A DNA stretch of 41,788 nucleotides from Thermoleophilia bacterium (GCA_025928515.1 JAICJI010000018.1:1-41788); one strand, 5' to 3'; numbered from the stretch's first letter, positions 7,790-15,982 are shown. Made by a program: numbers and translations. Notes: a model not told the origin generated them from the letters alone.

Positions 7790-8482
7790 ATGCCCGAAAC
7801 GACCTTGACCTGGCTCGGCCACTCGTCTTTCCGCTTCGACACCCCGGGCGGGAAGCGCGTCTACGTCGACCCCTTCTTGAACGGGAACCCGAAGTGCCCG
7901 GAGTCGGAGCTCGAGCCGGAGCGGGTCGACGTGATCGCGATCACGCACGCGCACGGCGACCATCTCGGCGACACCGTAGAGCTGGCGAAAAAGTACGGCT
8001 GCACGGTGATCGCGGCGGTCGAGCTCGCCTGGTGGCTGCAGGGCAAGCACGGGCTCGAGAACGTGCTCGACCCGAACAGGGGCGGCACGGTGGAGGCCGC
8101 CGGGATCAAGTTCACGCTCACGAACGCACATCACTCGAGCTCGAACAACGACCTCGAGTACATGGGGGAGCCGTGCGGCATCGTGGTCGAGGTCGAGAAC
8201 GGGACGAAGCTCTATTTCGCCGGCGACACCTGCGTCTTCGGAGACATGGCCCTGATCCGCCGCATCTACGCCCCCGACGTCGCGATCCTCCCGATCGGCG
8301 GCCACTACACCATGGATCCGCGCGAGGCCGCGGTCGCGCTCGAGCTGCTCGGCACGAAGCGCTGCATCCCCTGCCACTACGGCACCTTCCCGCCGCTCGT
8401 CGGCACGCCGGCCCGGCTGCAGGAGCTTGCGCCCGACGTGCAGGTGGACGAGATCGAGCCCGGCGACTCCGTGACGCTATGA
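7790..8482 (+). CDS. UPF0173-type metallo-beta-lactamase-fold hydrolase
   Basis: A 230-residue metal-dependent hydrolase of the UPF0173 (YtkL-like) branch of the metallo-beta-lactamase fold; the substrate is unknown. The N-terminus (MPETTLTWLGHSSFRFD) is diagnostic. The metal motif THAHGDHLGD is present near residues 52-61. The further ligands are in NAHHS, in FAGDTCVFGDM and in the C-terminal PCHYGTFPPL. AAAGGAG at 7776-7782 is a good ribosome site seven bases before the ATG, so the longer frame from 7619 is rejected. The stop overlaps the ATG of the next gene. Confidence 0.9.
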   Translation: MPETTLTWLGHSSFRFDTPGGKRVYVDPFLNGNPKCPESELEPERVDVIAITHAHGDHLGDTVELAKKYGCTVIAAVELAWWLQGKHGLENVLDPNRGGTVEAAGIKFTLTNAHHSSSNNDLEYMGEPCGIVVEVENGTKLYFAGDTCVFGDMALIRRIYAPDVAILPIGGHYTMDPREAAVALELLGTKRCIPCHYGTFPPLVGTPARLQELAPDVQVDEIEPGDSVTL

Positions 8483-8760
8483 GAGAGCGCTGGTGGGGCG
8501 GCAGCGGCCGTCGCGTACCTGAGCTGGCGGTCGAGGGGGATCCCGCCGTGCCGGCGGACGAGGCGCTCGTCCTCGATGGCGTCGGTGATGTCCCACCGAT
8601 CGTCGAGGCGTTCGCAGCCGGTCGTCCGGTGGTCGTGCGAGCGTCGTCGCCGGAGGAGGTACGCGCAGCGCTCGCCCGTCCCGAGGTGGCGGCCGTCGTC
8701 GTTCCCGAGGAGCGGCGCGAGCTGCTCGAGCTCGACCTCACCGAGCTCACGTATGGCTGA
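8479..8760 (+). CDS. Small hypothetical protein in UPF0173-DUF1028 cluster
   Basis: A 93-residue protein without a recognised domain. It starts with an ATGA overlap on the UPF0173 stop and ends eight bases inside the DUF1028 gene, so it is placed as a translated member of the operon. The sequence is acidic and has alternating beta/alpha character (ALVLDGVGDVPPIVEAF, RPVVVRASSPEEVRAAL, VAAVVVPEERREL). That pattern suggests a small Rossmann-like or regulatory fold. No signal peptide or membrane segment is seen. The function is unknown. Confidence 0.7.
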   Translation: MRERWWGGSGRRVPELAVEGDPAVPADEALVLDGVGDVPPIVEAFAAGRPVVVRASSPEEVRAALARPEVAAVVVPEERRELLELDLTELTYG

Positions 8761-9583
8761 GCCGGTCGTCGCGACGTACTCCATCGTCGCCTGCGACCTC
8801 GAGGCGAGGCAGTGGGGCGTCGCAGTCCAGTCGAAGTTCCTCGCCGTCGGCTCGGTCGTGCCTGCGGCCGAGCCCGAGGTCGGTGCAATCGCGACGCAGG
8901 CGTACGCGAACCCGCGCTATGGCCCGGACGGATTGGCGCTCCTGCGCGAAGGTCTGTCGGCGGAGGAGGCCGTCGAGCGCCTGACGAGCGCCGACGAGGG
9001 CCGTGCCGAACGGCAGCTCGGCATCGTCGACGCAAACGGCGGCAGCGCGAGCTGGACCGGGCCGGACTGCTCCGACTGGGCCGGCGGACGAACCGGCCCA
9101 GGCTACGCGGCCCAGGGCAACATCCTCGTCGGCGAGGAGACGGTGGCGGCTCTCGCCAGGACGTTCGAGGAGACGGGCCACCTGCCGCTCGTGCAGCGGT
9201 TGCTCGAGTGTCTCGTCGCCGCGCAGGCAGCGGGCGGCGATCGCCGGGGCCAACAGTCGGCCTCCCTGCTCGTCGTCGAGAGAGACGGCGGCTACGCCGG
9301 GCTGTCGGACATCCTCGTCGATCTTCGCGTCGACGATCACGAGCGACCGATCGAGGAGCTGCGTCGCATCTACGGGCTTCACCAGCGCCTTTTCGGCGCG
9401 AGCCCGCGCGAGGACTGGCTGCCGCTCGAGGGCGAGCTGCGCGCAGAGGTCGACGAGCGGCTCGAGCGGCTCGGCCACGATTCGCTCCTCAACTGGGCGG
9501 GCGTGGCGAACCTCGAGGAACGCGTGGACGGCGACGACGCGATCGATCCCGTGGTGCTCGATGCGCTGCGGGAGGCGTCGTGA
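8753..9583 (+). CDS. DUF1028 family protein
   Basis: A 276-residue DUF1028 protein, a family predicted to have an Ntn-hydrolase-like fold and often linked to amino-acid or peptide metabolism. The N-terminal core is typical: ATYSIVACDLEARQWGVAVQSKF, then A-V-G-S-V-V-P-A-A, then ATQAYANPRYGPDGL. Residues about 100-190 hold G-Y-A-A-Q-G-N-I-L-V-G and G-D-R-R-G-Q-Q-S-A-S, also family hallmarks. The C-terminal part (about 200-276) is a helical extension seen in some members. The ATG at 8753 overlaps the previous gene by eight bases, and the stop overlaps the GTG of the next. Confidence 0.88.
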   Translation: MAEPVVATYSIVACDLEARQWGVAVQSKFLAVGSVVPAAEPEVGAIATQAYANPRYGPDGLALLREGLSAEEAVERLTSADEGRAERQLGIVDANGGSASWTGPDCSDWAGGRTGPGYAAQGNILVGEETVAALARTFEETGHLPLVQRLLECLVAAQAAGGDRRGQQSASLLVVERDGGYAGLSDILVDLRVDDHERPIEELRRIYGLHQRLFGASPREDWLPLEGELRAEVDERLERLGHDSLLNWAGVANLEERVDGDDAIDPVVLDALREAS

Positions 9584-10194
9584 GGACCCTCCGGATCGAC
9601 GACGTCGAGGGGCTGCCCGTCCTCGGCACGCTGATGTGGCAACCCGTCCGCCGGCCGCTCGGCATCACCGCCTTCGGCATCAACGCCTACACGGCGAGCA
9701 ACGTCGGGGACGAGGTCGTCGAGGAGCACACCGAGCAGAGTCACGAGGAGGCCTACGTCGTCATCCGCGGCCACGCCGCCTTCACGGTCGACGGCGAGGA
9801 GATCGATGCTCCGTGGGGGACCATCGTCTTCCTCGACGACCCGAAGCAACGTCGCCATGCGATCGCAAAGGAAGCGGGAACCACGGTGCTCGCGATCGGC
9901 GGGGAGCCGGGTACACACACGACCTCGTCGTGGGAGTACATCTTCCCCTCGCTGCCTGCGCGCAATGCCGGCGACTGGGACGCGGCGCGGACGATCCTCG
10001 AGGAGGCGCTCGCCGAGCGGGATATCCCCGCGATTCGTTACCACCTGGCCTGTGTCGAGGCGCGCGCGGGGAACGCCGACCGCGCGCTCGAGGAGCTGAG
10101 GGTCGCCTGCGACGCGCGGCCCGACTATGTGGCTCTCGCGCGCGAGGAGGACGATCTCGCCTCGATCCGCGACGACCCGCGCTTTCCGCGCTAG
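9580..10194 (+). CDS. Cupin domain protein with C-terminal TPR-like region
   Basis: A 204-residue protein. Residues about 25-110 form a cupin barrel (EEHTEQSHEEAYVVIRGHAAF, then PWGTIVFLDDPKQRRHAIAK), with metal-ligand-type His and Glu in the first motif. Residues about 125-200 are helical and TPR-like (GDWDAARTILEEAL, AIRYHLACVEARAGNADRAL), ending in DDLASIRDDPRF as in other cupin-TPR proteins. The GTG start overlaps the DUF1028 stop, so it closes the four-gene cluster. Its stop overlaps the convergent dehydrogenase stop by four bases. The substrate is unknown. Confidence 0.82.
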   Translation: MRTLRIDDVEGLPVLGTLMWQPVRRPLGITAFGINAYTASNVGDEVVEEHTEQSHEEAYVVIRGHAAFTVDGEEIDAPWGTIVFLDDPKQRRHAIAKEAGTTVLAIGGEPGTHTTSSWEYIFPSLPARNAGDWDAARTILEEALAERDIPAIRYHLACVEARAGNADRALEELRVACDARPDYVALAREEDDLASIRDDPRFPR

Positions 10195-10931
10195 GAGTCG
10201 CCGGGGAGCCGAACGCCGGCCGCAAGGTCGCGGAGCGCCGGTACCGGATCCGCTTCCGGCCGTGCGACGAGCAGAACCGCGCCGTGGCCCTCGTCCCGCA
10301 CGAGCGAGTCGACGAGCAGCTGTAGCCCGAGAGCCACCGCGAACGCCTTGTGGGCGTGCTCGCCGCCGAAGGGGACGAGATCGTCCGCCTCCGCCAGCCC
10401 GGCGACGACGTCGCCCCAGGTCACCGCTCCCATCGAGGCGTCGACGACCACGGGATCGCGGCCGCTGCTCGGGATCCCGATCGCGAGCGGGTTCGTCCCG
10501 GCGAGCTTCGGCCCGCCGTCCGGATGGCCGAGCCGTCGAGGCGAGGTCGCGGTCAGTAACGCGACGAGCCCGCCGTCGGCGAGGCGACGCACGTGGTGGC
10601 CGAGCATCCCGGTCGGAAACGTCCGCTCGCAGACGACGAGTCTCGCCCGCGCCGGAGGGCGCTCGAGCTGCGTGCGCACGACCCGCCCGAGCACGAGGTA
10701 GCCGATCGCGCCGCCGCCGTGCCAGCGCTGGAAGCCGTTTACCTCCTCGAGCAGCGTCGGCTGGGCCGCCGGTTCGTAGCCCTCGAGCCCCTCGAGCCAG
10801 GGGATCCGCGCGTACCCGTGTCCCTGCTTGCCACGTCGTTCGGCGCCGTCGAAATGCGCCCACAGCTCGTCCGCGTCGGCCTCGCCGAAGCCGAGCGCGC
10901 GCAAGCGCCGCAAGCCCTCGTCAGCGTCCAC
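10191..10931 (-). CDS. Ldh_2 family (malate/L-lactate-type) oxidoreductase
   Basis: A 246-residue NAD(P)-dependent dehydrogenase of the Ldh_2/YlbC type. These enzymes reduce or oxidise 2-oxo/2-hydroxy acids or imino acids, with a fold unlike classical LDH. Family motifs are visible: KQGHGYARIPWLEGL near residue 36, RTFPTGMLGHHVRRL near 105, and SPRRLGHPDGGPKLAGTNP near 130, followed by A-I-G-I-P. It is shorter than the usual 330-350 residues and lacks part of the N-terminal helical region and the C-terminus. It may therefore be a compact subfamily or have reduced function. It overlaps the HAD gene start region by 11 bases, suggesting co-transcription. Confidence 0.82.
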   Translation of the reverse strand: MDADEGLRRLRALGFGEADADELWAHFDGAERRGKQGHGYARIPWLEGLEGYEPAAQPTLLEEVNGFQRWHGGGAIGYLVLGRVVRTQLERPPARARLVVCERTFPTGMLGHHVRRLADGGLVALLTATSPRRLGHPDGGPKLAGTNPLAIGIPSSGRDPVVVDASMGAVTWGDVVAGLAEADDLVPFGGEHAHKAFAVALGLQLLVDSLVRDEGHGAVLLVARPEADPVPALRDLAAGVRLPGDS

Positions 10932-11682
10932 GGAACCTCACGGCGAGCGCGGCCAGGGCGCCGGCAGCACCAGCCGCCGCAAGCGCGGGAGGAACTCGTC
11001 GCCGCGCGTGCGGGTACGCGCGCCCGCTGAACTCGAGCACGGGCCAGCCACGATCCGCCGCAATCCGCCGGAGCGCCCGATCCGGATTCACCGCGACCGG
11101 GTGCCCGACGGCTTCGAGGAATAGAAAATCCGTGTGACTGTCGGAGTACGCGGTGCACTCCGAGAGCTCGAGGCCCTCCCGCTCGGCCACGGCCCGCACG
11201 CACTCGGCCTTGGCCTCGGCATGCAGCGCTCGCAGCGCACGGCCGGTGTAGCGGCCGTCCTGTACCTCGCAGATCGTCCCGAGCGCCCCGTCGAAGCCGA
11301 GGTCGTGTGCGATCGCCTCGACGATCTCCTGCAGCGACGCCGAGACCACGAAGACGCGCTCGCCGCGCTCGCGGTGATGCTCCACCAGCCGCAGCGGCTC
11401 GGCGTAGACGAGCGGCCGGAGTACCGGCTCCATCGCCTCCGCGACGAGCTCGCGCAACTCCTCCGGCCGATAGCCCTCCAACAGACGCAACCCGTCCTCC
11501 GCCGAGCGGCGCACTGCCTCGTGGCTTGCGCCGCGGGCGACGAAGAGGAGCTGCCAAGCTGCTGCCGTAAGGAGCTGGCGGCGGGAGATCAAGCCGCGCT
11601 CGCGGAACGACCCGGCGAGCGCGAGGGCCGAAGAACGGCGCAGCAGCGTACGGTCGAGATCGAAGAACGCGGCCGCCGGCAC
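10921..11682 (-). CDS. HAD-IB family phosphatase (SerB-like)
   Basis: A 253-residue haloacid-dehalogenase superfamily phosphatase of subfamily IB. Motif I is FFDLDRTLL (Asp8 nucleophile, Asp10), motif II VFVVSASLQEI, and motif III/IV AYSDSHTDFLFLEAVG with following NPD. The alpha-helical cap lies between motifs I and II. The C-terminal 20-odd residues (PPALAAAGAAGALAALAVRF) look like a membrane anchor, as in actinobacterial TIGR01490-type proteins. The substrate is a phosphomonoester of unknown identity. It lies five bases downstream of the NTF2-like gene and overlaps the dehydrogenase gene. Confidence 0.87.
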   Translation of the reverse strand: MPAAAFFDLDRTLLRRSSALALAGSFRERGLISRRQLLTAAAWQLLFVARGASHEAVRRSAEDGLRLLEGYRPEELRELVAEAMEPVLRPLVYAEPLRLVEHHRERGERVFVVSASLQEIVEAIAHDLGFDGALGTICEVQDGRYTGRALRALHAEAKAECVRAVAEREGLELSECTAYSDSHTDFLFLEAVGHPVAVNPDRALRRIAADRGWPVLEFSGRAYPHARRRVPPALAAAGAAGALAALAVRFRGR

Positions 11683-11687
11683 GCGGC

Positions 11688-12071
11688 TCAGCGTTGAAGC
11701 CCCGCTGCCGCCGCTGCTTCATCGCGGCTCGGGTAGTCCTGCATCCGCACGATCTTCCCGTCGCGGACCTCGATGATCTGGAACAGCCTGGCCCTGAATC
11801 CCTTGACTCCGAACCGCCGGAGCCGCACCCCGCGAAGCTCGACGAGCACCTCGTTCCCGAGCTCGATCGCCTCGACCGGCTTCAATCGATTCGCCATCCC
11901 CGCGCGCCACAGCAACGTCCGCACGATCATGTCGGCCTCGCGGCAGGGATTCCACGCCCCTTCCCGGGCCGGGTGCCACGTCGCGTCGTCCGCGATCAGC
12001 TCCCGCAATCGACGGTGGTCGGCGCGCTTGGCGAGCGCGTAGGCCTCCTGAACGGTTTCCCGGCCGCTCAT
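11688..12071 (-). CDS. NTF2/SnoaL-fold protein
   Basis: A 127-residue alpha+beta cone-fold protein of the nuclear transport factor 2/SnoaL-like superfamily. The pattern is an N-terminal helix pair (TVQEAYALAKRADHRRLREL), then DDATWHPAREGAWNP, then strands ending FQIIEVRDGKIVRMQDYPSR. The ATG at 12071 is preferred over the upstream frame because it gives the family start (MSGRETVQEAY) and falls just after the mrp stop. No catalytic residues can be assigned. It could be a small enzyme or a ligand-binding protein. Confidence 0.78.
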   Translation of the reverse strand: MSGRETVQEAYALAKRADHRRLRELIADDATWHPAREGAWNPCREADMIVRTLLWRAGMANRLKPVEAIELGNEVLVELRGVRLRRFGVKGFRARLFQIIEVRDGKIVRMQDYPSRDEAAAAAGLQR

Positions 12072-12081
12072 TCCTCGTCCT

Positions 12082-13161
12082 TCATCGCACGAGCGGCAGG
12101 GACTTGACGATGCCGCCGCGGTCGCGGCGCAGCGTCTCGATCTCCTGCGCGATCCCCACGATCGCCTGCGCCGACTCCGCCTCGGGCTGCGCGGACACGA
12201 CCGGAGCACCCGCGTCGCCCTGCTCGCGAAGAGCCGGGTCGAGCGGGACGGTGCCGAGGAGCGGCACGCCGAGATCGTCCGCGAGCTCCTCGCCGCCGCC
12301 GCTGCCGAACGCGTCGCCGGACATGTTCTCGATCACGCCCAGCAGGCGCATGTTCGTCTTCTGCGCCATCGCGGCCGCGCGTGCCGCGACGTCCTGCGCG
12401 AGCTTCTGCGGCGTCGTCACGACGACGACTTCCGCACGCGGCAGCAGCTGTCCGAGCGAGATCGAGACGTCGCCCGTCCCGGGCGGCATGTCGACGACGA
12501 GCGTGTCGATCTCCCCCCAGTGGACGTCGGTGAGGAACTGCTCGAGCGCGCGATGGAGCATCGGGCCGCGCCACATGACGGGCTCGTTGCTCGTCTCGAG
12601 GAAGAAGCCGATCGACATCAGCTTCAGGTCGTCCTTGATCGGCGGCACGATCATGTCGTCGACCGCGATCGGGCGCTGGCGGATGCCCAGCACGTGCGGG
12701 ATCGAGTGGCCGTAGATGTCCGCGTCGAGCACGCCGACTGCGTGGCCGAGCTGTGAGAGCGCGACGGCAATGTTCGCGGCGAGCGACGACTTCCCGACGC
12801 CGCCCTTGCCGCTTGCGATCGCGAGCACGCGGCAATCCGCGGGCAGGCGGATCACGCCGTCCCGCTCCGGCGCGCCGCCGCGAAGCTTCTGCGTCAACGC
12901 CTGCCGCTCCTCGGGCGTCATCACGTCGAACGAGAGCTCGACCCCTGTGACGCCGGGGACGCCGGCGAGAGCCTGCTCCACCTGCTGCTCGAACGAGTCC
13001 CGCAGCGGGCAACCCGCGACGGTGAGAACGATCGTGAAGGCGACGACGCCGTCGTGGATCTCGACGTCGCGCACCATGTCGAGCTCGGTGACCGGACGCC
13101 GGAGCTCCGGGTCGATCACCTGCTCGAGAGCCTTCAGGACGGCTTCGCGATCCGGGGGCAC
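12082..13161 (-). CDS. mrp: Mrp/ApbC-type Fe-S cluster carrier ATPase
   Basis: A 359-residue P-loop protein that binds and transfers Fe-S clusters in its family. Residues 1-90 are a MIP18 (DUF59) domain (LEQVIDPELRRPVTELDMV). The deviant Walker A is SGKGGVGKSSLAANIA near residues 117-132, followed by GVLDADIYGHSIPHVLG and the switch VVDMPPGTGD. The segment where many Mrp/Nbp35 proteins carry the cluster-binding CPxC reads GVIENMSGDAFGSGGGEEL, so those cysteines are absent, as I recall is usual in actinobacterial Mrp. It heads a minus-strand group, 16 bases downstream of the MFS stop. Confidence 0.92.
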   Translation of the reverse strand: MPPDREAVLKALEQVIDPELRRPVTELDMVRDVEIHDGVVAFTIVLTVAGCPLRDSFEQQVEQALAGVPGVTGVELSFDVMTPEERQALTQKLRGGAPERDGVIRLPADCRVLAIASGKGGVGKSSLAANIAVALSQLGHAVGVLDADIYGHSIPHVLGIRQRPIAVDDMIVPPIKDDLKLMSIGFFLETSNEPVMWRGPMLHRALEQFLTDVHWGEIDTLVVDMPPGTGDVSISLGQLLPRAEVVVVTTPQKLAQDVAARAAAMAQKTNMRLLGVIENMSGDAFGSGGGEELADDLGVPLLGTVPLDPALREQGDAGAPVVSAQPEAESAQAIVGIAQEIETLRRDRGGIVKSLPLVR

Positions 13162-13177
13162 CCGTCGAATCTAGCGC

Positions 13178-14962
13178 CTACGCACCTGGCTCAGGGGCCT
13201 CGAACCGGCCGCGCCCTGCGCGACGGATCCGGCCCGCGGCCACGGCCTCGTCGAGCGCCCGCCGGAAACGGCCCGGGCCCCAGCGCCGTGCTCCGACGAC
13301 GCGGAAGAGCTCCTCCCGCGAGATCGGGCCGCCCTCGTCGACCGCCAGGCCGATCGCCTCGACCTCGTGCTGCAGCTCGACGAGCGCCGTCGGCCGCCGC
13401 AAAGACGTCCCCATCATGCCCGGCGAGTAGTACGGGTACTCCATCCCGGGGCCCGGCCGGTAGCGCCTGCGGCCCTCGCGCTCGCGCTCCGGCACGTGCT
13501 CCGCTTCCTCCGCCGTGAGCGGCTTCGCGATGTTCTCGAGCGGGACTTGCTCGGCCTTGACGCCGTAGAACAGCTCGACGACGCCACCGACAGCCATCAC
13601 CGCGGCACCGACGAAGAACGCCGTGGCCACCTCGCCGCGGTTGCCCGAGGCGATGAGGTTGCCGAAGAGCAGCGGGCCGATGATGCCGCCGATCCCGGTC
13701 CCGACCGCGTAGAAGAAGGCGATTGCCAGCGCGCGCGTCTCCATCGGGAAGATCTCGCTCACGGTGAGGTAGGCGGCGCTCGCGCCGGCGGAGGCAAGGA
13801 AGAACGTGCCGAAGATGAACGCCTCGAACGTCCACGGGCTGCCGTCGAGCGAGCCGCCGGTGAACAGCGCGGCCATGGCCGCCGCCACCACGGCCGAGCC
13901 GAGGTACGTGCCGGCGATCATCGGCTTCCTGCCGACCGTGTCGAAGAGCCGTCCGAGCAGGAGCGGCCCGAGGAAGTTGCCGACGGCGAACACGATCAGG
14001 AAGACGGGGACGAAGCCCGACGAGACCTTCCAGAAGGTCGTGTACAGCGTCCCGAGGTTGAACGTGACGCCGTTGTAGAGGAACGCCTGGCCGATGAAGA
14101 GAGCGAGGCCGAGCACGGCGCGGCGTGGGTAGCGCTGGAACGCGGTCTTCGCGATCTCGCGGAACGGGATCGACTCGCGCTGCCGCACGGTGATCGACTG
14201 ATCGGGCTCCTCGAGGTGCTCGTCCGACTCCTGCGCGACGGACTTTTCGATGTCGCGGACGATCGCCTCGGCCTCCTCCTCGCGCCCGTGGATGAAGAGC
14301 CAGCGCGGGCTCTCAGGGACGTGCCGCCGCACGATGAGGACGCCGAGTGCGAGGACGGCACCCAGCAGGAACGAGATCCGCCAGCCGACGCTCGACGAGA
14401 GCAGGGCGTTGTCGAGCAGCAGGATCGCCGCGGCCGAGCCCGCCGCGGAGCCGACCCAGTAGGAGCCGTTGATGATCAAATCGACGCGGCCGCGCACCCG
14501 CGCCGGGATCAATTCGTCGATGGCGGAGTTGATCGCCGCGTACTCGCCGCCGATGCCGGCGCCGGTGAAGAAGCGGCAGAGGAAGAAGAACCAGGCCGTC
14601 CACGAGGCGGCCGTGGCGAGCGTGGCGACCATGTAGACGCCGAGCGTGAGCAGGAAGAGCTTCTTCCGGCCGAAGCGGTCGGTGAGCTGCCCGAAGAAGA
14701 GGGCGCCGACGCAGGCTCCGGCGACGTAGACCGCCGCCGCCGTCCCGATCTGCGCCGTCGTGATCGCGATCCCGCTGCCCTGCTCGGTGAGACGCGGGGC
14801 GATGGCGCCGACGATCGTCACTTCGAGGCCGTCGAGGATCCAGACCGTCCCGAGGCCGATCACGACCATCCAGTGGAACTTCGCCCATGGCAGCCGGTCG
14901 AGCCGCGCGGGGATGTTCGTCTCGATCCGGTCTGTCTCGACGCTGGCGGCCTGGCTGCTCAT
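13178..14962 (-). CDS. MFS (sugar/organic-acid porter-type) transporter with C-terminal winged-helix-like domain
   Basis: A 594-residue major facilitator with 12 likely helices. The loop 2-3 signature is GQLTDRFGRKKLF and the TM4-5 region FFTGAGIGGEYAAINSAIDE; the second-half repeat is GRLFDTVGRKPM. These features match the sugar-porter and aromatic-acid/H+ symporter-like families. The substrate is unknown. After the last helix (about residue 475) comes a cytoplasmic tail. Its final 65-70 residues (ALVELQHEVEAIGLAVDEG, ISREELFRVVGARRWGPGRF, RRALDEAVAAGRI) look like a small winged-helix fold. The ATG at 14962 is chosen to avoid overlapping the divergent gene; upstream in-frame Met codons exist. 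Confidence 0.88.
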   Translation of the reverse strand: MSSQAASVETDRIETNIPARLDRLPWAKFHWMVVIGLGTVWILDGLEVTIVGAIAPRLTEQGSGIAITTAQIGTAAAVYVAGACVGALFFGQLTDRFGRKKLFLLTLGVYMVATLATAASWTAWFFFLCRFFTGAGIGGEYAAINSAIDELIPARVRGRVDLIINGSYWVGSAAGSAAAILLLDNALLSSSVGWRISFLLGAVLALGVLIVRRHVPESPRWLFIHGREEEAEAIVRDIEKSVAQESDEHLEEPDQSITVRQRESIPFREIAKTAFQRYPRRAVLGLALFIGQAFLYNGVTFNLGTLYTTFWKVSSGFVPVFLIVFAVGNFLGPLLLGRLFDTVGRKPMIAGTYLGSAVVAAAMAALFTGGSLDGSPWTFEAFIFGTFFLASAGASAAYLTVSEIFPMETRALAIAFFYAVGTGIGGIIGPLLFGNLIASGNRGEVATAFFVGAAVMAVGGVVELFYGVKAEQVPLENIAKPLTAEEAEHVPEREREGRRRYRPGPGMEYPYYSPGMMGTSLRRPTALVELQHEVEAIGLAVDEGGPISREELFRVVGARRWGPGRFRRALDEAVAAGRIRRAGRGRFEAPEPGA

Positions 14963-15007
14963 GCCGCGTTTCAACGAACATGCGCCAGTCACGGTTACGC
15001 TCGCCGT

Positions 15008-15250
15008 GTGCTCGCCTGCCGGCTCCTCGGTCATCGACATCGCTTCCAGGCAGAGGGAGCGACGATGCGCTGGACGTGCGAGCGCGGCTGCGGCGCCAGC
15101 GGGTCGAAGGAATACGCGAGCGCCGGCGAGGCCGCGCGGTATGCGGCGGGTTTCGACCGCGAGGATCGCGACGACCTGGGACATCGCGCCCCTCCGCTCG
15201 GGCTCTTCCCGCTGCGGATGTGGTGGACGCTGCGGCGGAAGCGGGGTTAG
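15008..15250 (+). CDS. Small Cys/His protein, putative zinc ribbon
   Basis: An 80-residue protein starting at a GTG (15008), with CRLLGHRHRF followed by MRWTCERGCGASGSKEYASA. It then has AARYAAGFDREDRDDLGHRA and a basic tail (PLGLFPLRMWWTLRRKRG). I recall similar short proteins in Thermoleophilia, with the first Cys and His pair retained, so the longer start is preferred. The ATG at 15065 has a better ribosome site (GGGAG seven bases before it) and would give 61 residues. The C-E-R-G-C pair plus upstream Cys/His could bind zinc. It is divergent from the MFS gene with 45 bp between starts. The function is unknown. Confidence 0.7.
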   Translation: MLACRLLGHRHRFQAEGATMRWTCERGCGASGSKEYASAGEAARYAAGFDREDRDDLGHRAPPLGLFPLRMWWTLRRKRG

Positions 15251-15288
15251 GAGGAGGAGGCCGCCAAGCCGCGGCGAAGCGCTCGGCG

Positions 15289-15933
15289 ATGAGCTCCGAC
15301 TCGACGACCGAGGTCCGCTGGCCGATCCTCAAGGAGCGCGCGGCGTTCATGCAGACGACGCCGCGCCCGGTCGGACGCCGGCGGCAACGCTCGACGTGGC
15401 TCCTCACCGGCCTCGCCTTCCTCTGCGGCGGGCTCGTCAGCGCCGCCGTCTTCTCGATCGGGTGGCGCCACCAGGCGCAGCGGGACACGGCGGCCCGGTC
15501 CGCACTCGCGGCTGCGACTGCCCGCGCGCACCGTCTCTCGGCAGGCCTCGCCGTCGCACAGGAGAACGCGGCGAAGGCGCGACTCTCCGCAGCACGAGCG
15601 GCTGCCTCGGCTCGCGCGACCACGCAAGCTGCCGCCGCACTTGCGGCCGCAGCCACCGCGTCCAAGCGCAGCGCCGACGCCGTTTCGAGCGATGCCGGCG
15701 CCGTCGGAGCCACGACGGTCCGCGTCAGCCGCGAGCTCCAGACCCTGCTGACCTACCTCACGACCACGCCATCCGGCCAGATCGATTCGGGTTACATCGC
15801 TAGTCAAGCGTCGTATCTCACGCGACAACTGACCGCGCTCGAGAGCGCCGGCGGAAACGTCGGCAAGTCCGTCACGACCTTCCAGGAGAGCCTGCGCAAG
15901 CTCATCCGCGACGCAGCGGCGCTGAAGCAATGA
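15289..15933 (+). CDS. Membrane-anchored Ala-rich coiled-coil protein, unknown function
   Basis: A 214-residue protein with a short basic cytoplasmic N-terminus and one membrane helix at about residues 36-58 (STWLLTGLAFLCGGLVSAAV). A long Ala-rich, probably coiled-coil segment follows (about 62-140). The C-terminal region is Ser/Thr-rich and helical (ELQTLLTYLTTTPSG, YLTRQLTALESAGG). The topology suggests that most of it is outside the membrane. I recognise no family. The purine-rich GGAGGAGGAGG at 15251-15261 is 27 bases from this ATG, too far for a normal ribosome site, so the start is less certain. Confidence 0.7.
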   Translation: MSSDSTTEVRWPILKERAAFMQTTPRPVGRRRQRSTWLLTGLAFLCGGLVSAAVFSIGWRHQAQRDTAARSALAAATARAHRLSAGLAVAQENAAKARLSAARAAASARATTQAAAALAAAATASKRSADAVSSDAGAVGATTVRVSRELQTLLTYLTTTPSGQIDSGYIASQASYLTRQLTALESAGGNVGKSVTTFQESLRKLIRDAAALKQ

Positions 15934-15982
15934 GCCCGGCGCGCGAGCGGTCGGCCTCGCTTTAGGGCACTCTGTCCCAGGA

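Noticed and set aside
13367-15007. Long plus-strand open frame through the MFS gene
   Set aside because: It is antisense to a clear 12-helix transporter. Only the last 80 codons, beyond the MFS start, resemble a real gene.
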